Source of the DNA: JAJDYQ01 sp942491945
GTDB taxonomy: Bacteria > Pseudomonadota > Gammaproteobacteria > JAJDYQ01
Assembly: GCA_942491945.1 (NCBI GenBank)
Contig: CALODD010000058.1
Location: 1-47,571, forward strand
Length of the DNA: 47,571 bases
Direction of reading: 5' to 3'
The notes under the pieces were generated by a model that saw only the letters and a list, made by a program, of their open reading frames with translations, was not told the DNA's origin and searched no databases. Of this stretch, positions 25,785-34,629 are shown piece by piece. Each line of letters begins with the position of its first letter. Positions within the stretch are counted from its first letter, which is position 1. The position numbers were made by a program, and so were the translations under genes.

Positions 25785-26849
25785 TTACCTTACCCAGCGC
25801 AGACTAGCCATTGCAACAAACAGGAAGAAAGCCGCTGGAATCACATTACTCAGGAACGCACTATAATCGTAGACTTCGCCCAAACGCCCCATAACATGGG
25901 ATAACAAAAAGTAGGCGATACCGATAACAATACCGATCAATGTCCGCTGCCCTGCCCCTGTCGAACGTAATGAGCTAAAAATAAACGGCACGGATAAATA
26001 CAACATAATCAGGATGGCGAACGGCGCAACAATCTTACGCCAGTAGGCAAATTGATAAGGTTCGGTTTCCAGTCCATTGGCTTTGAGATAATCCATATAG
26101 GTGACAAGCCGCCAGATTGGCAACTGTTCTGGCTTAACCGCTAATACACTCAATAGTTCAGGGTTTAACAAGGCATCCCACTTTGCCTTCTCATACCGCT
26201 GAGTTTCTAATCCATCCTGCTGAAGCTTTACCTGGGTGATGTCATATAACGTCCAGGCATTGTCTTCAAATACCGCACGCCCAGCTGTGGTCTTAATTCG
26301 TAAATGACGCTCTTCATCAAACTCGTAGATATCAAGATTCTGTAACTCACCATCCGGTTTAATATTGATGATGTTAACGTAACTCAGCCCATCTCTCGCC
26401 CATATACCATGCGTGCTTTTTAATGCTGTCGTCTGTGTTTGAGAAAACATACGCATCTGCTGTGCGTAAGGCTCTGTAAATGGAGCAACCGCCTCGCCCA
26501 GGAACAATGCCAGTAGCACTAACACCATGCCGCCTCTCATGATCGCGAAGGCAATTTGCTTAGCGGAAACACCTGCACTACGCATAGCAATAAACTCACT
26601 CTGACTAGCCAGCCCACCGAGCATCACCATGCTACCGACGATCGCCGCCATTGGCATAAAATCATAGGCGCGTCGCGGTGCCGTAAGCAGGACATATAAC
26701 AACGACTTACCTAGCGAGTAATCACCTTCACCAATATCGGTCGCTTCGGCCGCAAAGGCGAAGACCAGATCAATTGACACCAGAATGACCAGAGCCATTA
26801 AAGAACCAACGACAACATGGCGAGCGATATGTTTATCGATAATACGCAT
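25785..26849 (-). CDS. lptG: LPS export permease LptG
   Basis: With LptF forms the inner-membrane part of the LptB2FG transporter that extracts lipopolysaccharide and passes it to LptC/A. The 354-residue product has six membrane spans (three N-terminal, three C-terminal) around a periplasmic beta-jellyroll. It begins IIDKHIARHVVVGSLMALV, typical LptG, and has GGLASQSEFIAMRSAGVS, the coupling-helix motif of the family. Its ATG overlaps the lptF stop by one base. Downstream genes for CHAD and ParA are coupled to it. Confidence 0.95.
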   Translation of the reverse strand: MRIIDKHIARHVVVGSLMALVILVSIDLVFAFAAEATDIGEGDYSLGKSLLYVLLTAPRRAYDFMPMAAIVGSMVMLGGLASQSEFIAMRSAGVSAKQIAFAIMRGGMVLVLLALFLGEAVAPFTEPYAQQMRMFSQTQTTALKSTHGIWARDGLSYVNIINIKPDGELQNLDIYEFDEERHLRIKTTAGRAVFEDNAWTLYDITQVKLQQDGLETQRYEKAKWDALLNPELLSVLAVKPEQLPIWRLVTYMDYLKANGLETEPYQFAYWRKIVAPFAILIMLYLSVPFIFSSLRSTGAGQRTLIGIVIGIAYFLLSHVMGRLGEVYDYSAFLSNVIPAAFFLFVAMASLRWVR

Positions 26850-27970
26850 TACGTCGCTCTTGCCAGTCGACGTCTAGCCCGCCAGCCACCGGCTTTCACC
26901 TGTGCTTCCTGACGCAGGCTCCAGATCAAATAAGAAATCAGTCCAAGGTGTATCCACCAAAGTCCCATCCATGATGGAATAGCTTCACGCTCGATCAGGA
27001 CCTGCCCAACACGAAGCAGCTTAAAATAGATGATATAAATCAGCACACCCACCATGATACGACCATAACGCCCTTCACGTTGACGTAACTTGCCCAGTGG
27101 TAAACCTAGCAGCGTAAACAGGATTGGACTGACCACCATAGCAATACGCCAATGTAATTCAGCTTTATCGAATGGGTCATCAGATGAAAACAAGTCCAGC
27201 GTTGGTCGTGTTTCGTAATCGAGCTTTACGTCTGGTTCATCACCTTCTTCGGTACGAATCCAGTGCAGTTCAAATTGTGTCGATCGAAATTTAGTTTCAC
27301 CCGGTGTGCCGGTATAGCGATAACCGTCCTTCAATACGATCAAGGTATCGCCTGTTTCCGGCTCCTGATACTGGTAAGCCGAATTCGCGGTTAACAGGGA
27401 AACACCATCGGCACCCTTGCTATGTACAAAGATATTTTCGACCTCTTCAGTCTCATCGTTGACTTTTTCAACATAGACCACGCGCTTGCCATTGGATGAT
27501 TCCTGAAAGCGGCCCGGTGAGATGCCGGTTATTTCAGATTTCTTTTCTGCCTGATCTTCCAGCAAGGTCACCGTGCGTTTGGTAATTGGCAGAACATAAA
27601 AACTCATTACACCCAGAACCACACCCAGGCTTATCGCCAATATGCCCAACGGCCGATAGAGCCGAAGTGTGCCAATGCCGCAACTGGCCATCACCGCCAT
27701 CTCGTTATCTTTATAAAAGCGCCCTACTGCCAGAATCACCGCAAGGAAGATCGCCATGGGCATAATTAAAGTAATGCTGTTTACAGCCGTTAGGCCGAGC
27801 ATCGGCATCACCACATCAGCAGGCCATTCGCCCGATGCAGCGTTTTTGAGGAAGCGAGTCAGCTTATTACTGAGCAGGATGAGGAGCAGTACCAGCAATA
27901 CAGAAGCCAGCACCTGCAAAATATCGCGCAATAAATAACGATCGAGAATTGTCAGATGTAAGAATTTCAT
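26849..27970 (-). CDS. lptF: LPS export permease LptF
   Basis: Partner of LptG in LptB2FG. The 373-residue product begins ILDRYLLRDILQVLASVLLVLLLILLS and has the coupling helix ...KDNEMAVMASCGIG, a periplasmic domain (about 130-260) and C-terminal spans with GLPLGKLRQREGRYGRIMVG. The gene diverges from pepA over 89 bp, the classic gammaproteobacterial arrangement. The basic C-terminal tail (RARRRLARAT) is a family feature. Confidence 0.95.
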   Translation of the reverse strand: MKFLHLTILDRYLLRDILQVLASVLLVLLLILLSNKLTRFLKNAASGEWPADVVMPMLGLTAVNSITLIMPMAIFLAVILAVGRFYKDNEMAVMASCGIGTLRLYRPLGILAISLGVVLGVMSFYVLPITKRTVTLLEDQAEKKSEITGISPGRFQESSNGKRVVYVEKVNDETEEVENIFVHSKGADGVSLLTANSAYQYQEPETGDTLIVLKDGYRYTGTPGETKFRSTQFELHWIRTEEGDEPDVKLDYETRPTLDLFSSDDPFDKAELHWRIAMVVSPILFTLLGLPLGKLRQREGRYGRIMVGVLIYIIYFKLLRVGQVLIEREAIPSWMGLWWIHLGLISYLIWSLRQEAQVKAGGWRARRRLARAT

Positions 27971-28059
27971 TCAACATAAGATCTTTCGGGGTGCGTATGA
28001 TACGCAAAGCCCAGACTGCATTCATTAACAGTTTTAGTGTGACTAATTCAGGAGAATTC

Positions 28060-29544
28060 ATGAAATATCAGGTTATTAACAGTGCACCTCAATCCACCAC
28101 CAGTGATTGCATCGTGGTCGGTGTCACACCTGATGGACTCACCGCCTCTGCCAAGCAGGTCAATAAAGCCTGTAAAGGCGCATTACAGCAAGCCTTCAAA
28201 CAGGGCGACATCAAAGGTAATGCCGGTGAAACACTATATTTATATGGACTAGACGGTATTACAGCCAATCGCGTCATGTTGCTGGGCTGCGGAAAAACAG
28301 ATAAACGCGACGGCAAAGCCTGGAGCAAAATCATCAGCGCTGCCTGTACACAGCTGAATAAAGGCGGGAGCAAGAATGCCTGCTTTTTTCTGCAGGACAT
28401 CCAAATCAAAGGACGTAAGCTGGACTGGCAACTACAGGAAGCCGCCCGCGTCATGTCCAATGCCGAATACCAGAAAGGTGAGATGAAAAGCACCTTTAAG
28501 AAACGCTCAAACCCACTCACGAATGCTAAATTCTTCGTCACTAGCAATGCCAGCACGGCACGCAAAGCCCTTGCTGCTGGTAAAGCCATCGGTGAAGGCA
28601 TGACTGTCACTCGTCGATTAGGCGACCTGCCCGCCAATATCGCCACACCCAGCTTTCTAGCCAGCGAAGCGCGTGCACTGGCACGTGGCACTGCCAACCT
28701 GAGTGTGAAAATCCTGAATGAAGCGCAAATGGGAAAACTCGGCATGGGCTCTTTCCTTTCCGTTTCAGCTGGCAGTGATGAACCCGCCAAAATGATTATT
28801 CTGGAATACAAAGGCGGTAAGAAGTCAGAAGCCCCTGTCGCGCTAGTTGGCAAAGGCGTTACCTTTGATACTGGCGGAATCTCACTCAAGCCCGGCGCGT
28901 CCATGGATGAAATGAAATACGACATGTGTGGTGCAGGTTCTGTCCTTGGTACATTCAAGGCTATTACGGCGATGAAGCTACCCATCAATGTCGTTGGCGT
29001 CATTCCAGCGACCGAAAATATGCCAAACGGTCATGCCACCAAGCCAGGGGATGTCGTGACATCCATGTCAGGCAAAACCATCGAAATCCTGAACACAGAT
29101 GCCGAAGGCCGATTAATCCTCTGTGATGCCCTCACATATGTACAGAAATTCAAGCCCAGTGCTGTCATCGATATCGCGACACTCACAGGTGCTGTCATTA
29201 TCGCACTAGGAAATCATATTTCGGGATTGATGGGTAATGATGAGAAGCTCACAAAAGAAATACTCAATGCGAGTAACGACGCACAGGATGCTGCCTGGGA
29301 GCTACCGATGGGCGAAGAGTACCAGCGTCAACTTGATAGTAATTTCGCTGATATCGCCAATATCGGTGGTCCTGGTGCCGGTACGATTACCGCAGGCTGC
29401 TTCCTTTCTCGTTTTACCGAAGACGTGAACTGGGCACATATCGATATTGCCGGTACGGCCTGGACCAGCGGTGGCAAAGCCAAAGGCGCCAGTGGTCGCC
29501 CAGTACCCCTGCTGACACAATTCCTGATGAATCGTTGCTCCTGA
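28060..29544 (+). CDS. pepA: Leucyl aminopeptidase (M17)
   Basis: Cytoplasmic dizinc or manganese aminopeptidase, also a DNA-binding protein in E. coli (Xer recombination, carAB control). From the ATG at 28060 (Shine-Dalgarno CAGGAG) it has 494 residues (E. coli 503). Metal and active-site residues are visible in LVGKGVTFDTGGISLKPG and the signature NTDAEGRLIL. Upstream in-frame codons from 27949 overlap lptF and are not used. In many relatives pepA is followed by holC and valS; here about 9.2 kb of other genes is placed between. Confidence 0.96.
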   Translation: MKYQVINSAPQSTTSDCIVVGVTPDGLTASAKQVNKACKGALQQAFKQGDIKGNAGETLYLYGLDGITANRVMLLGCGKTDKRDGKAWSKIISAACTQLNKGGSKNACFFLQDIQIKGRKLDWQLQEAARVMSNAEYQKGEMKSTFKKRSNPLTNAKFFVTSNASTARKALAAGKAIGEGMTVTRRLGDLPANIATPSFLASEARALARGTANLSVKILNEAQMGKLGMGSFLSVSAGSDEPAKMIILEYKGGKKSEAPVALVGKGVTFDTGGISLKPGASMDEMKYDMCGAGSVLGTFKAITAMKLPINVVGVIPATENMPNGHATKPGDVVTSMSGKTIEILNTDAEGRLILCDALTYVQKFKPSAVIDIATLTGAVIIALGNHISGLMGNDEKLTKEILNASNDAQDAAWELPMGEEYQRQLDSNFADIANIGGPGAGTITAGCFLSRFTEDVNWAHIDIAGTAWTSGGKAKGASGRPVPLLTQFLMNRCS

Positions 29545-29569
29545 TCAAGACATCGGGTCTTCTTATCGA

Positions 29570-29594
29570 CTATTCTTATACCTAATAAGAATAG
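29570..29594. terminator. Perfect 10-bp hairpin between pepA and the PRC-barrel gene
   Basis: CTATTCTTAT (29570-29579), five-base loop ACCTA, ATAAGAATAG (29585-29594). It lies 26 bp after the pepA stop and 16 bp before the next start. AT-rich and without a following T-run, so it may be a weak terminator, a stability element or an operator. Confidence 0.45.
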
Positions 29595-29609
29595 AGATAA
29601 GGGGCTGAC

Positions 29610-30380
29610 ATGCTTAGAAGTTTAAAGGAAATAATCGGCTACACCTTACAGGAAACCGATGATGTCATCGGTAGCTGCAAAGACTTTCTGTTTGATGATG
29701 TACAGTGGAATATCCGCTACATGGTTGCTGATACCGGCACATGGTTAGCGCAGCATAAAGTCCTGATTACACCCAATGCCCTGGGCTCACCCGACTGGCA
29801 AAGCGAACTCATCCCCGTCAGCCAGACACGAAATGAAATCGAAAACTGCCCGCCACTGGACAGCCATGCACCGGTCTCCAGGGCCTACGAAGAAACCTAT
29901 CACGAACACTTTGGCCTGCCCTTCTACTGGATCGGCGCGGACTTCACTGAAGGTATGATTGCAAAAGGTGGCATCATTCAACCCGTTGCAGACTTACCCG
30001 AGGAAGACGCACCAACAGAAACCGAGGGAAATAATGAAGACATACACCTGCGCTCTTCACAGGAAATCATGAGCTACGGCGTTATGGCTAGAGATCAACA
30101 GGCCGGGCGCATTGACGATATCATCATTGATGACAGCAACTGGGAAATTAAACACTTCGTGGTAAATACCGGTGCCGTACTGCCCGATAAGTTAGTCCTT
30201 GTTGAACCAAACGAAGTCACACTCATCGACTGGAGTAATCAACAAGTCTCCATCGATATGAGCGCTAATATCCTGCAGGAACGTGAAAGCTTTGATCCCG
30301 ATGAACCTGTTAATCGACAGCAAGAAGTCAGATTGTATGATTATTATGGTAGACCGAAAGGTTGGGAAACTAGCACCTAG
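29610..30380 (+). CDS. Double PRC-barrel domain protein
   Basis: 256 residues, no signal or membrane segment. Two PRC-barrel domains: residues about 1-85 (LKEIIGYTLQETDDVIGSCKDFLFDD) and about 145-235 (SSQEIMSYGVMARDQQAGRIDDIIIDD). The repeats resemble each other, so the gene arose by internal duplication. The linker holds PFYWIGADFTEG. PRC-barrels occur in photosynthetic reaction-centre H subunits and RimM; stand-alone forms are often stress-related. Function not known. Good Shine-Dalgarno AAGGGG. It may be transcribed from pepA across the hairpin. Confidence 0.85.
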   Translation: MLRSLKEIIGYTLQETDDVIGSCKDFLFDDVQWNIRYMVADTGTWLAQHKVLITPNALGSPDWQSELIPVSQTRNEIENCPPLDSHAPVSRAYEETYHEHFGLPFYWIGADFTEGMIAKGGIIQPVADLPEEDAPTETEGNNEDIHLRSSQEIMSYGVMARDQQAGRIDDIIIDDSNWEIKHFVVNTGAVLPDKLVLVEPNEVTLIDWSNQQVSIDMSANILQERESFDPDEPVNRQQEVRLYDYYGRPKGWETST

Positions 30381-30442
30381 TCAATAACTGTTTATAGCTC
30401 AGATTCAGTTGCGTTTACAGTATTTCCCAGTAAGCTGCGCTC

Positions 30443-33400
30443 ATGGAAAAGCAGGTAGAAGAATTTATAGCGCGCTGGCAAGGACAAGACGGTACCGAGC
30501 GCGCTAACTACCAACTATTTCTTACCGAACTCTGCGAATTACTCGAATTACCTAAACCTGACCCAGCCTCAAGCGATACAGAGCAAAATGCCTACGTCTT
30601 CGAACGTCGTGTTGATATTAAGTACCCTGACGGCACAGAAACACGCGGCTATATCGACCTGTATAAACGCAGCTGCTTCGTACTAGAAGCCAAACAAACT
30701 AGCCAACATCTCGACAGCGAACGCTGGGATAAATCGATGCTACGCGCACAGGCTCAAGCCGATACCTATATCCGCGCATTGCCGATTGACGAAGGTCGAC
30801 CGCCGTTTTTAATCGTCACCGATGTTGGCCGTAGCATCGAGCTGTATTCCGAATTCTCCCGCTCCGGGGCAGCTTATGTACCTTATCCCGATCCTCGCAG
30901 TCATCGCATCAAGATCGAAGATCTGCGCGACGAAGCTATACGTGAACGTCTGACCAATGTCTGGAATGAGCCTCTTAAACTTGATCCAGCGAAGCAGTCA
31001 GCACGCGTTACCCGTGATATCGCCGCGCAACTGGCAGAGCTTGCAAAAACACTCGAAGGCAAATATGAAACCGAACAGGTCGCCAGCTTTCTCATGCGCT
31101 GCCTGTTTACCATGTTCGCTGAAGATGTCGGGTTAATACCACATCGTAGTTTCACAGAATTATTACAAAGTCTGAAAGATACACCGGAACACTTTAGCCC
31201 CATGCTGGAAGGCCTTTGGGAAACTATGAATAAAGGAGGTTTCTCAACTGAGATTCGCCATAAATTGCTTGAGTTCAATGGCGGACTATTTGCCGAAGCC
31301 ACTGCCCTACCACTAGATAAACCACAAATTGAATTACTGATTAAATCCGCGCTTAGTGACTGGCGTTACGTTGAACCCGCAATCTTCGGCACACTGCTAG
31401 AACGAGCGCTCAGCCCGAGCGAACGACATAAACTCGGAGCGCACTACACACCGCGTACGTATGTAGAACGCCTAGTACTACCCACGGTCATTGAGCCCTT
31501 ACGTGAAGAATGGCGCAATGTTCAGGCAGCATCGACCACATTAGAACATGACGACAAACACGATAAAGCGATACAGGAAGTACGTAACTTTCATTTCAAA
31601 TTATGTACCCTGCGAATACTTGACCCTGCCTGTGGTTCCGGCAATTTCCTGTATGTGACGCTTGAACACATGAAACGCCTCGAAGGTGAAATCCTTAACT
31701 TTCTCGAAGCCATGGGAGAAACTCAAACATTATTCGAATTAGATGGCGTGACAGTCGATCCACATCAATTTCTTGGACTGGAAATCAATCCGCGCGCCTC
31801 AAAGATTGCTGAGATGGTGTTATGGATTGGGTATCTGCAATGGCACTTCCGTACCCAAGGCAATGTGCAACCACCCACGCCGGTACTACGCGACTTTAAT
31901 AACATCGAATGCCGTGACGCAGTGCTAGCCTATGATGCAATCGAAACTGCGTTGGATGATAACGGCGAACCCATCACGCAATGGGACGGCGTTACGAATA
32001 GATTCCATCCAGTCACAGGCAAAGAAGTACCTGACGAAAACGCACGCATCGAAGTTGAGAAATATATCAATCCACGCAGAGCCGAATGGCCTGAAGCGGA
32101 TTATGTAATTGGTAATCCGCCGTTTATTGGTAATACGCGAATGATTTCCACACTAGGTGAAGGATACACTTTTGCGTTACGTAAGACCTATGCTGAAGTA
32201 TCTGAGAGCTGTGATTACGTAATGTACTGGTGGCATAACTCAGCAAACTTACTGAAGAATCGGAAGATAATACGATTCGGCTTCATTACAACTAATAGCA
32301 TCAAACAATCTTTTAATCGTCGAGTTACTGAACCCTTCCTTCGATCTAAGAAACCGATTTCAATAGTGTTTGGGATTCCAGATCACCCTTGGGTTGATTC
32401 TGGTGATGGTGCAGATGTTCGAATATCCATGACCTCCTGTACGATAGGAAACGTGCCTGGAAAACTACATAAGATCATTAAAGAGCAAAATAATATCTTA
32501 GATAGTTTCAATAATAGAAATATTGAGCTTCTAACCAAATACGGAACCATACACTCAGATCTGTCGATTGGCGCAAATGTCGCTGGCGCTAAAAGCTTAA
32601 CCTCGAATGAATTGATAAGTAGTCTTGGAGTAAAAGTTGGAGGAAAAGGTTTTATATTGAAGCCGGAAGTGAAAGAAAAATTATCATATAACACTCCAAC
32701 TGGAGAGATCATCAAAAGACTACTCAGTGGAAGAGATATGTCTCAATCAGTTCGAGCGAGGTATGTCATTGATTTATATGGACTGCAAAATGAGGAAGTT
32801 AGAGAACTATATCCGAATATTTATCAATGGATATTAGAACATGTGAAACCACAAAGAGATCAAAATCGGAGAGCTTCCAGAAGAGAAAACTGGTGGATAT
32901 TCAGTGAACCTATAAGCACTTTTAGACCGGTATTAAGCGGACTAAAAAAGTATATCGCTACAGGCAGAACATCGAAACATCGTATTTTTCAATTTATCGA
33001 GACAGATACATTGACAGATGATGGCGTAGTAAACTTTGGGCTGGATAATGCCTATATACATGGCGTATTTTCAAGTCGTTTAAATGTCTTATGGTCATTA
33101 AAAGCTGGGAGCCGTCTCGGTGTTGGTAACGACCCCGTATATGTAAAAACAAAATGTTTCGAAACCTTCGCCTTCCCTGATGCAAACAAAGACAAGCAAA
33201 ACCATATCAGCCAACTCGCCGAACAACTTGACGACCATCGTAAACAACGTCAGGCCGAGCATAGCGATTTAACCTTAACCGGCATGTACAACGTGCTGGA
33301 AAAACTACGTCGTGGTGAAGCGCTGACCAGCAAAGAAAAAACCATTCATGAACAGGGATTGGTTTCGGTACTGAAAGAAATCCATGATGATCTGGATCGC

Positions 33401-33880
33401 GCCGTATTCAATGCCTACGACTGGGATGATCTAGCCGAGAAATTGGTTGGTCTGCCGGGCGCAACTACACCGCTAACTGATAAAAGCGACGCACAAGCAG
33501 AGGCAGAAGAAGAACTACTTAAACGTCTGGTTGAGCTTAACGCGCAACGTGCTGCTGAAGAAGCTCGCGGTAATATTCGCTGGTTACGCCCTGAGTTTCA
33601 GGCACCTGATCGAATGCCATCACAAACGCAGATCGATACTACTACTCAGAAAATAGAAACTGAAATAACAACGACTACCACTGACAAAATCACCTGGCCG
33701 AAAGAACTACAATCTCAAATCAAAGTCATACGTGACCAGCTTGGCGCGACCCCAATGACCAGCGATCAGCTTGCCTCTCAGTTCAGGAGAAAACCGGTCA
33801 AAGGCGTACAGAAAATCCTCGATGCTCTAACTGATCTCGGTATGATTACTCAGAATAATGGCGGTATTTACAGTATATAA
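30443..33880 (+). CDS. Single-chain restriction-modification enzyme (type IIG/IIL, MmeI-like)
   Basis: A 1145-residue fusion that would both methylate and cut DNA. N-terminal nuclease: PD-(D/E)xK pattern with Asp72 and Glu82-Ala-Lys84 (YIDLYKRSCFVLEAKQ). A helical linker follows, then an amino-methyltransferase of the N6-adenine type: motif X GAHYTPRTY (about 332), motif I LDPACGSGNFLY (about 393) and motif IV NPPF (558). A target-recognition region occupies about 600-910. The end (about 1085-1145) looks like an added winged-helix (MTSDQLASQFRRKPVKGVQKILDAL). The recognition part is visibly more AT-rich (about 32200-33170) than the rest. No separate specificity gene is present. BREX PglX is a related alternative, but no other BREX genes are here. 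Confidence 0.82.
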   Translation: MEKQVEEFIARWQGQDGTERANYQLFLTELCELLELPKPDPASSDTEQNAYVFERRVDIKYPDGTETRGYIDLYKRSCFVLEAKQTSQHLDSERWDKSMLRAQAQADTYIRALPIDEGRPPFLIVTDVGRSIELYSEFSRSGAAYVPYPDPRSHRIKIEDLRDEAIRERLTNVWNEPLKLDPAKQSARVTRDIAAQLAELAKTLEGKYETEQVASFLMRCLFTMFAEDVGLIPHRSFTELLQSLKDTPEHFSPMLEGLWETMNKGGFSTEIRHKLLEFNGGLFAEATALPLDKPQIELLIKSALSDWRYVEPAIFGTLLERALSPSERHKLGAHYTPRTYVERLVLPTVIEPLREEWRNVQAASTTLEHDDKHDKAIQEVRNFHFKLCTLRILDPACGSGNFLYVTLEHMKRLEGEILNFLEAMGETQTLFELDGVTVDPHQFLGLEINPRASKIAEMVLWIGYLQWHFRTQGNVQPPTPVLRDFNNIECRDAVLAYDAIETALDDNGEPITQWDGVTNRFHPVTGKEVPDENARIEVEKYINPRRAEWPEADYVIGNPPFIGNTRMISTLGEGYTFALRKTYAEVSESCDYVMYWWHNSANLLKNRKIIRFGFITTNSIKQSFNRRVTEPFLRSKKPISIVFGIPDHPWVDSGDGADVRISMTSCTIGNVPGKLHKIIKEQNNILDSFNNRNIELLTKYGTIHSDLSIGANVAGAKSLTSNELISSLGVKVGGKGFILKPEVKEKLSYNTPTGEIIKRLLSGRDMSQSVRARYVIDLYGLQNEEVRELYPNIYQWILEHVKPQRDQNRRASRRENWWIFSEPISTFRPVLSGLKKYIATGRTSKHRIFQFIETDTLTDDGVVNFGLDNAYIHGVFSSRLNVLWSLKAGSRLGVGNDPVYVKTKCFETFAFPDANKDKQNHISQLAEQLDDHRKQRQAEHSDLTLTGMYNVLEKLRRGEALTSKEKTIHEQGLVSVLKEIHDDLDRAVFNAYDWDDLAEKLVGLPGATTPLTDKSDAQAEAEEELLKRLVELNAQRAAEEARGNIRWLRPEFQAPDRMPSQTQIDTTTQKIETEITTTTTDKITWPKELQSQIKVIRDQLGATPMTSDQLASQFRRKPVKGVQKILDALTDLGMITQNNGGIYSI

Positions 33881-33888
33881 AATCAGCA

Positions 33889-34182
33889 TTACGCCGCATC
33901 AAGTTCCAGTTTCTTTACCTTCGTCAATTTTACTTTCTTTCTCGCCACCCACAGATCATAAGCATCCTGCATTACCAACCAGCTCTCAGGACTACGGCCT
34001 AATGTCTTTGAAAGGCGTAGCGCCATTTCCGGGCTAATTCCGCTCTGTGACTTCAACACACGATTGAGAGTAGATGCCGCAACATTGAGTTTTGTTGCCA
34101 GATGACGACCACTAATATTACACGGCTCCAGGTAAGTTTCCTGAATAAACTCTCCGGGATGTGGGGGATTATGCATAGTCAT
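33889..34182 (-). CDS. higA: HigA-family antitoxin
   Basis: 97-residue helix-turn-helix antitoxin that neutralises HigB and represses the operon. It begins with the family motif NPPHPGEFIQETYL and has an HTH at about residues 28-60 (ATKLNVAASTLNRVLKSQSGISPEMALRLS), then SWLVMQDAYDLW. It starts one base into the end of the toxin gene (shared base 34182). The toxin-first order is typical of higBA. It converges on the restriction-modification gene 8 bp away, so the two defence-type loci form a small block. Confidence 0.93.
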   Translation of the reverse strand: MTMHNPPHPGEFIQETYLEPCNISGRHLATKLNVAASTLNRVLKSQSGISPEMALRLSKTLGRSPESWLVMQDAYDLWVARKKVKLTKVKKLELDAA

Positions 34183-34460
34183 TAGTGGTAGTCCTCATAG
34201 TTAACGATATAAATATTCCCATCCGCAAACTCGAATGTAATACGCCAGTTCGCATTTACAGTGATCGACCAGAGCCCCTTGTGGCTGCCTTTTAGCTCAT
34301 GCAGGCGATAACCAGGGATGTCTAAATCTTCAAGTACTTGAGCCGTATCCAGTGCGGCTAGCTGCATACGAAGTTTCTTCGCATGTTTGGCCTGTATGCC
34401 CTTCGTACTGCCTGAAATATAGAACTTTTCCAGGCCCTTGTGCTTGAAAGATTTAATCAC
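34182..34460 (-). CDS. higB: HigB-family mRNA interferase toxin
   Basis: RelE-superfamily ribosome-dependent endoribonuclease, 92 residues. Family blocks are KSFKHKGLEKFY, GIQAKHAKKLRMQLAALD, the core RLHELKGSHKGLWSITVNANWRI and terminal YEDYH. The start codon is GTG at 34460, which fits the family N-terminus. A promoter TTGACA-16-TACACT ends only six bases before it, so the mRNA may have no leader. Confidence 0.93.
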   Translation of the reverse strand: MIKSFKHKGLEKFYISGSTKGIQAKHAKKLRMQLAALDTAQVLEDLDIPGYRLHELKGSHKGLWSITVNANWRITFEFADGNIYIVNYEDYH

Positions 34461-34466
34461 ATCTAA

Positions 34467-34494
34467 AGTGTAGCCTGTTGCGCAACACTGTCAA
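34467..34494 (-). promoter_or_regulatory. higBA promoter with palindromic operator in the spacer
   Basis: Minus strand: -35 TTGACA (34494-34489), 16-bp spacer, -10 TACACT (34472-34467). The spacer contains the perfect palindrome TGTTGCGCAACA (34487-34476), well placed for HigA repression. The predicted start of transcription falls at or next to the GTG at 34460. Confidence 0.75.
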
Positions 34495-34562
34495 GAATTG
34501 AACCATAAAATCGGAGATTTGAAAAAGATACTAAACGAGATCTACAGAAAAGAAATGAACGA

Positions 34563-34608
34563 GAAAACCACCGACTTACCGAGCAATGCAATCACCCGAT
34601 AAGTCGGT
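34563..34608 (-). terminator. Terminator after prpC
   Basis: ACCGACTTA (34570-34578) pairs perfectly with TAAGTCGGT (34600-34608); on the minus strand the stem is followed by GGTTTTCTC. It lies 22 bp after the prpC stop and separates that gene from higBA. Confidence 0.65.
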
Positions 34609-34629
34609 CACGCAGGAGAGAATAAAACT

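Noticed and set aside
28089..29003. 304-codon open frame antisense to pepA
   Set aside because: It mirrors the PepA frame, has no family resemblance and no ribosome site; pepA is certain.
33889..34460. higBA as a part of the restriction-modification system (solitary C-protein type control)
   Set aside because: HigA carries the HigA-family N-terminal motif and is paired with an evident HigB toxin and its own operator.
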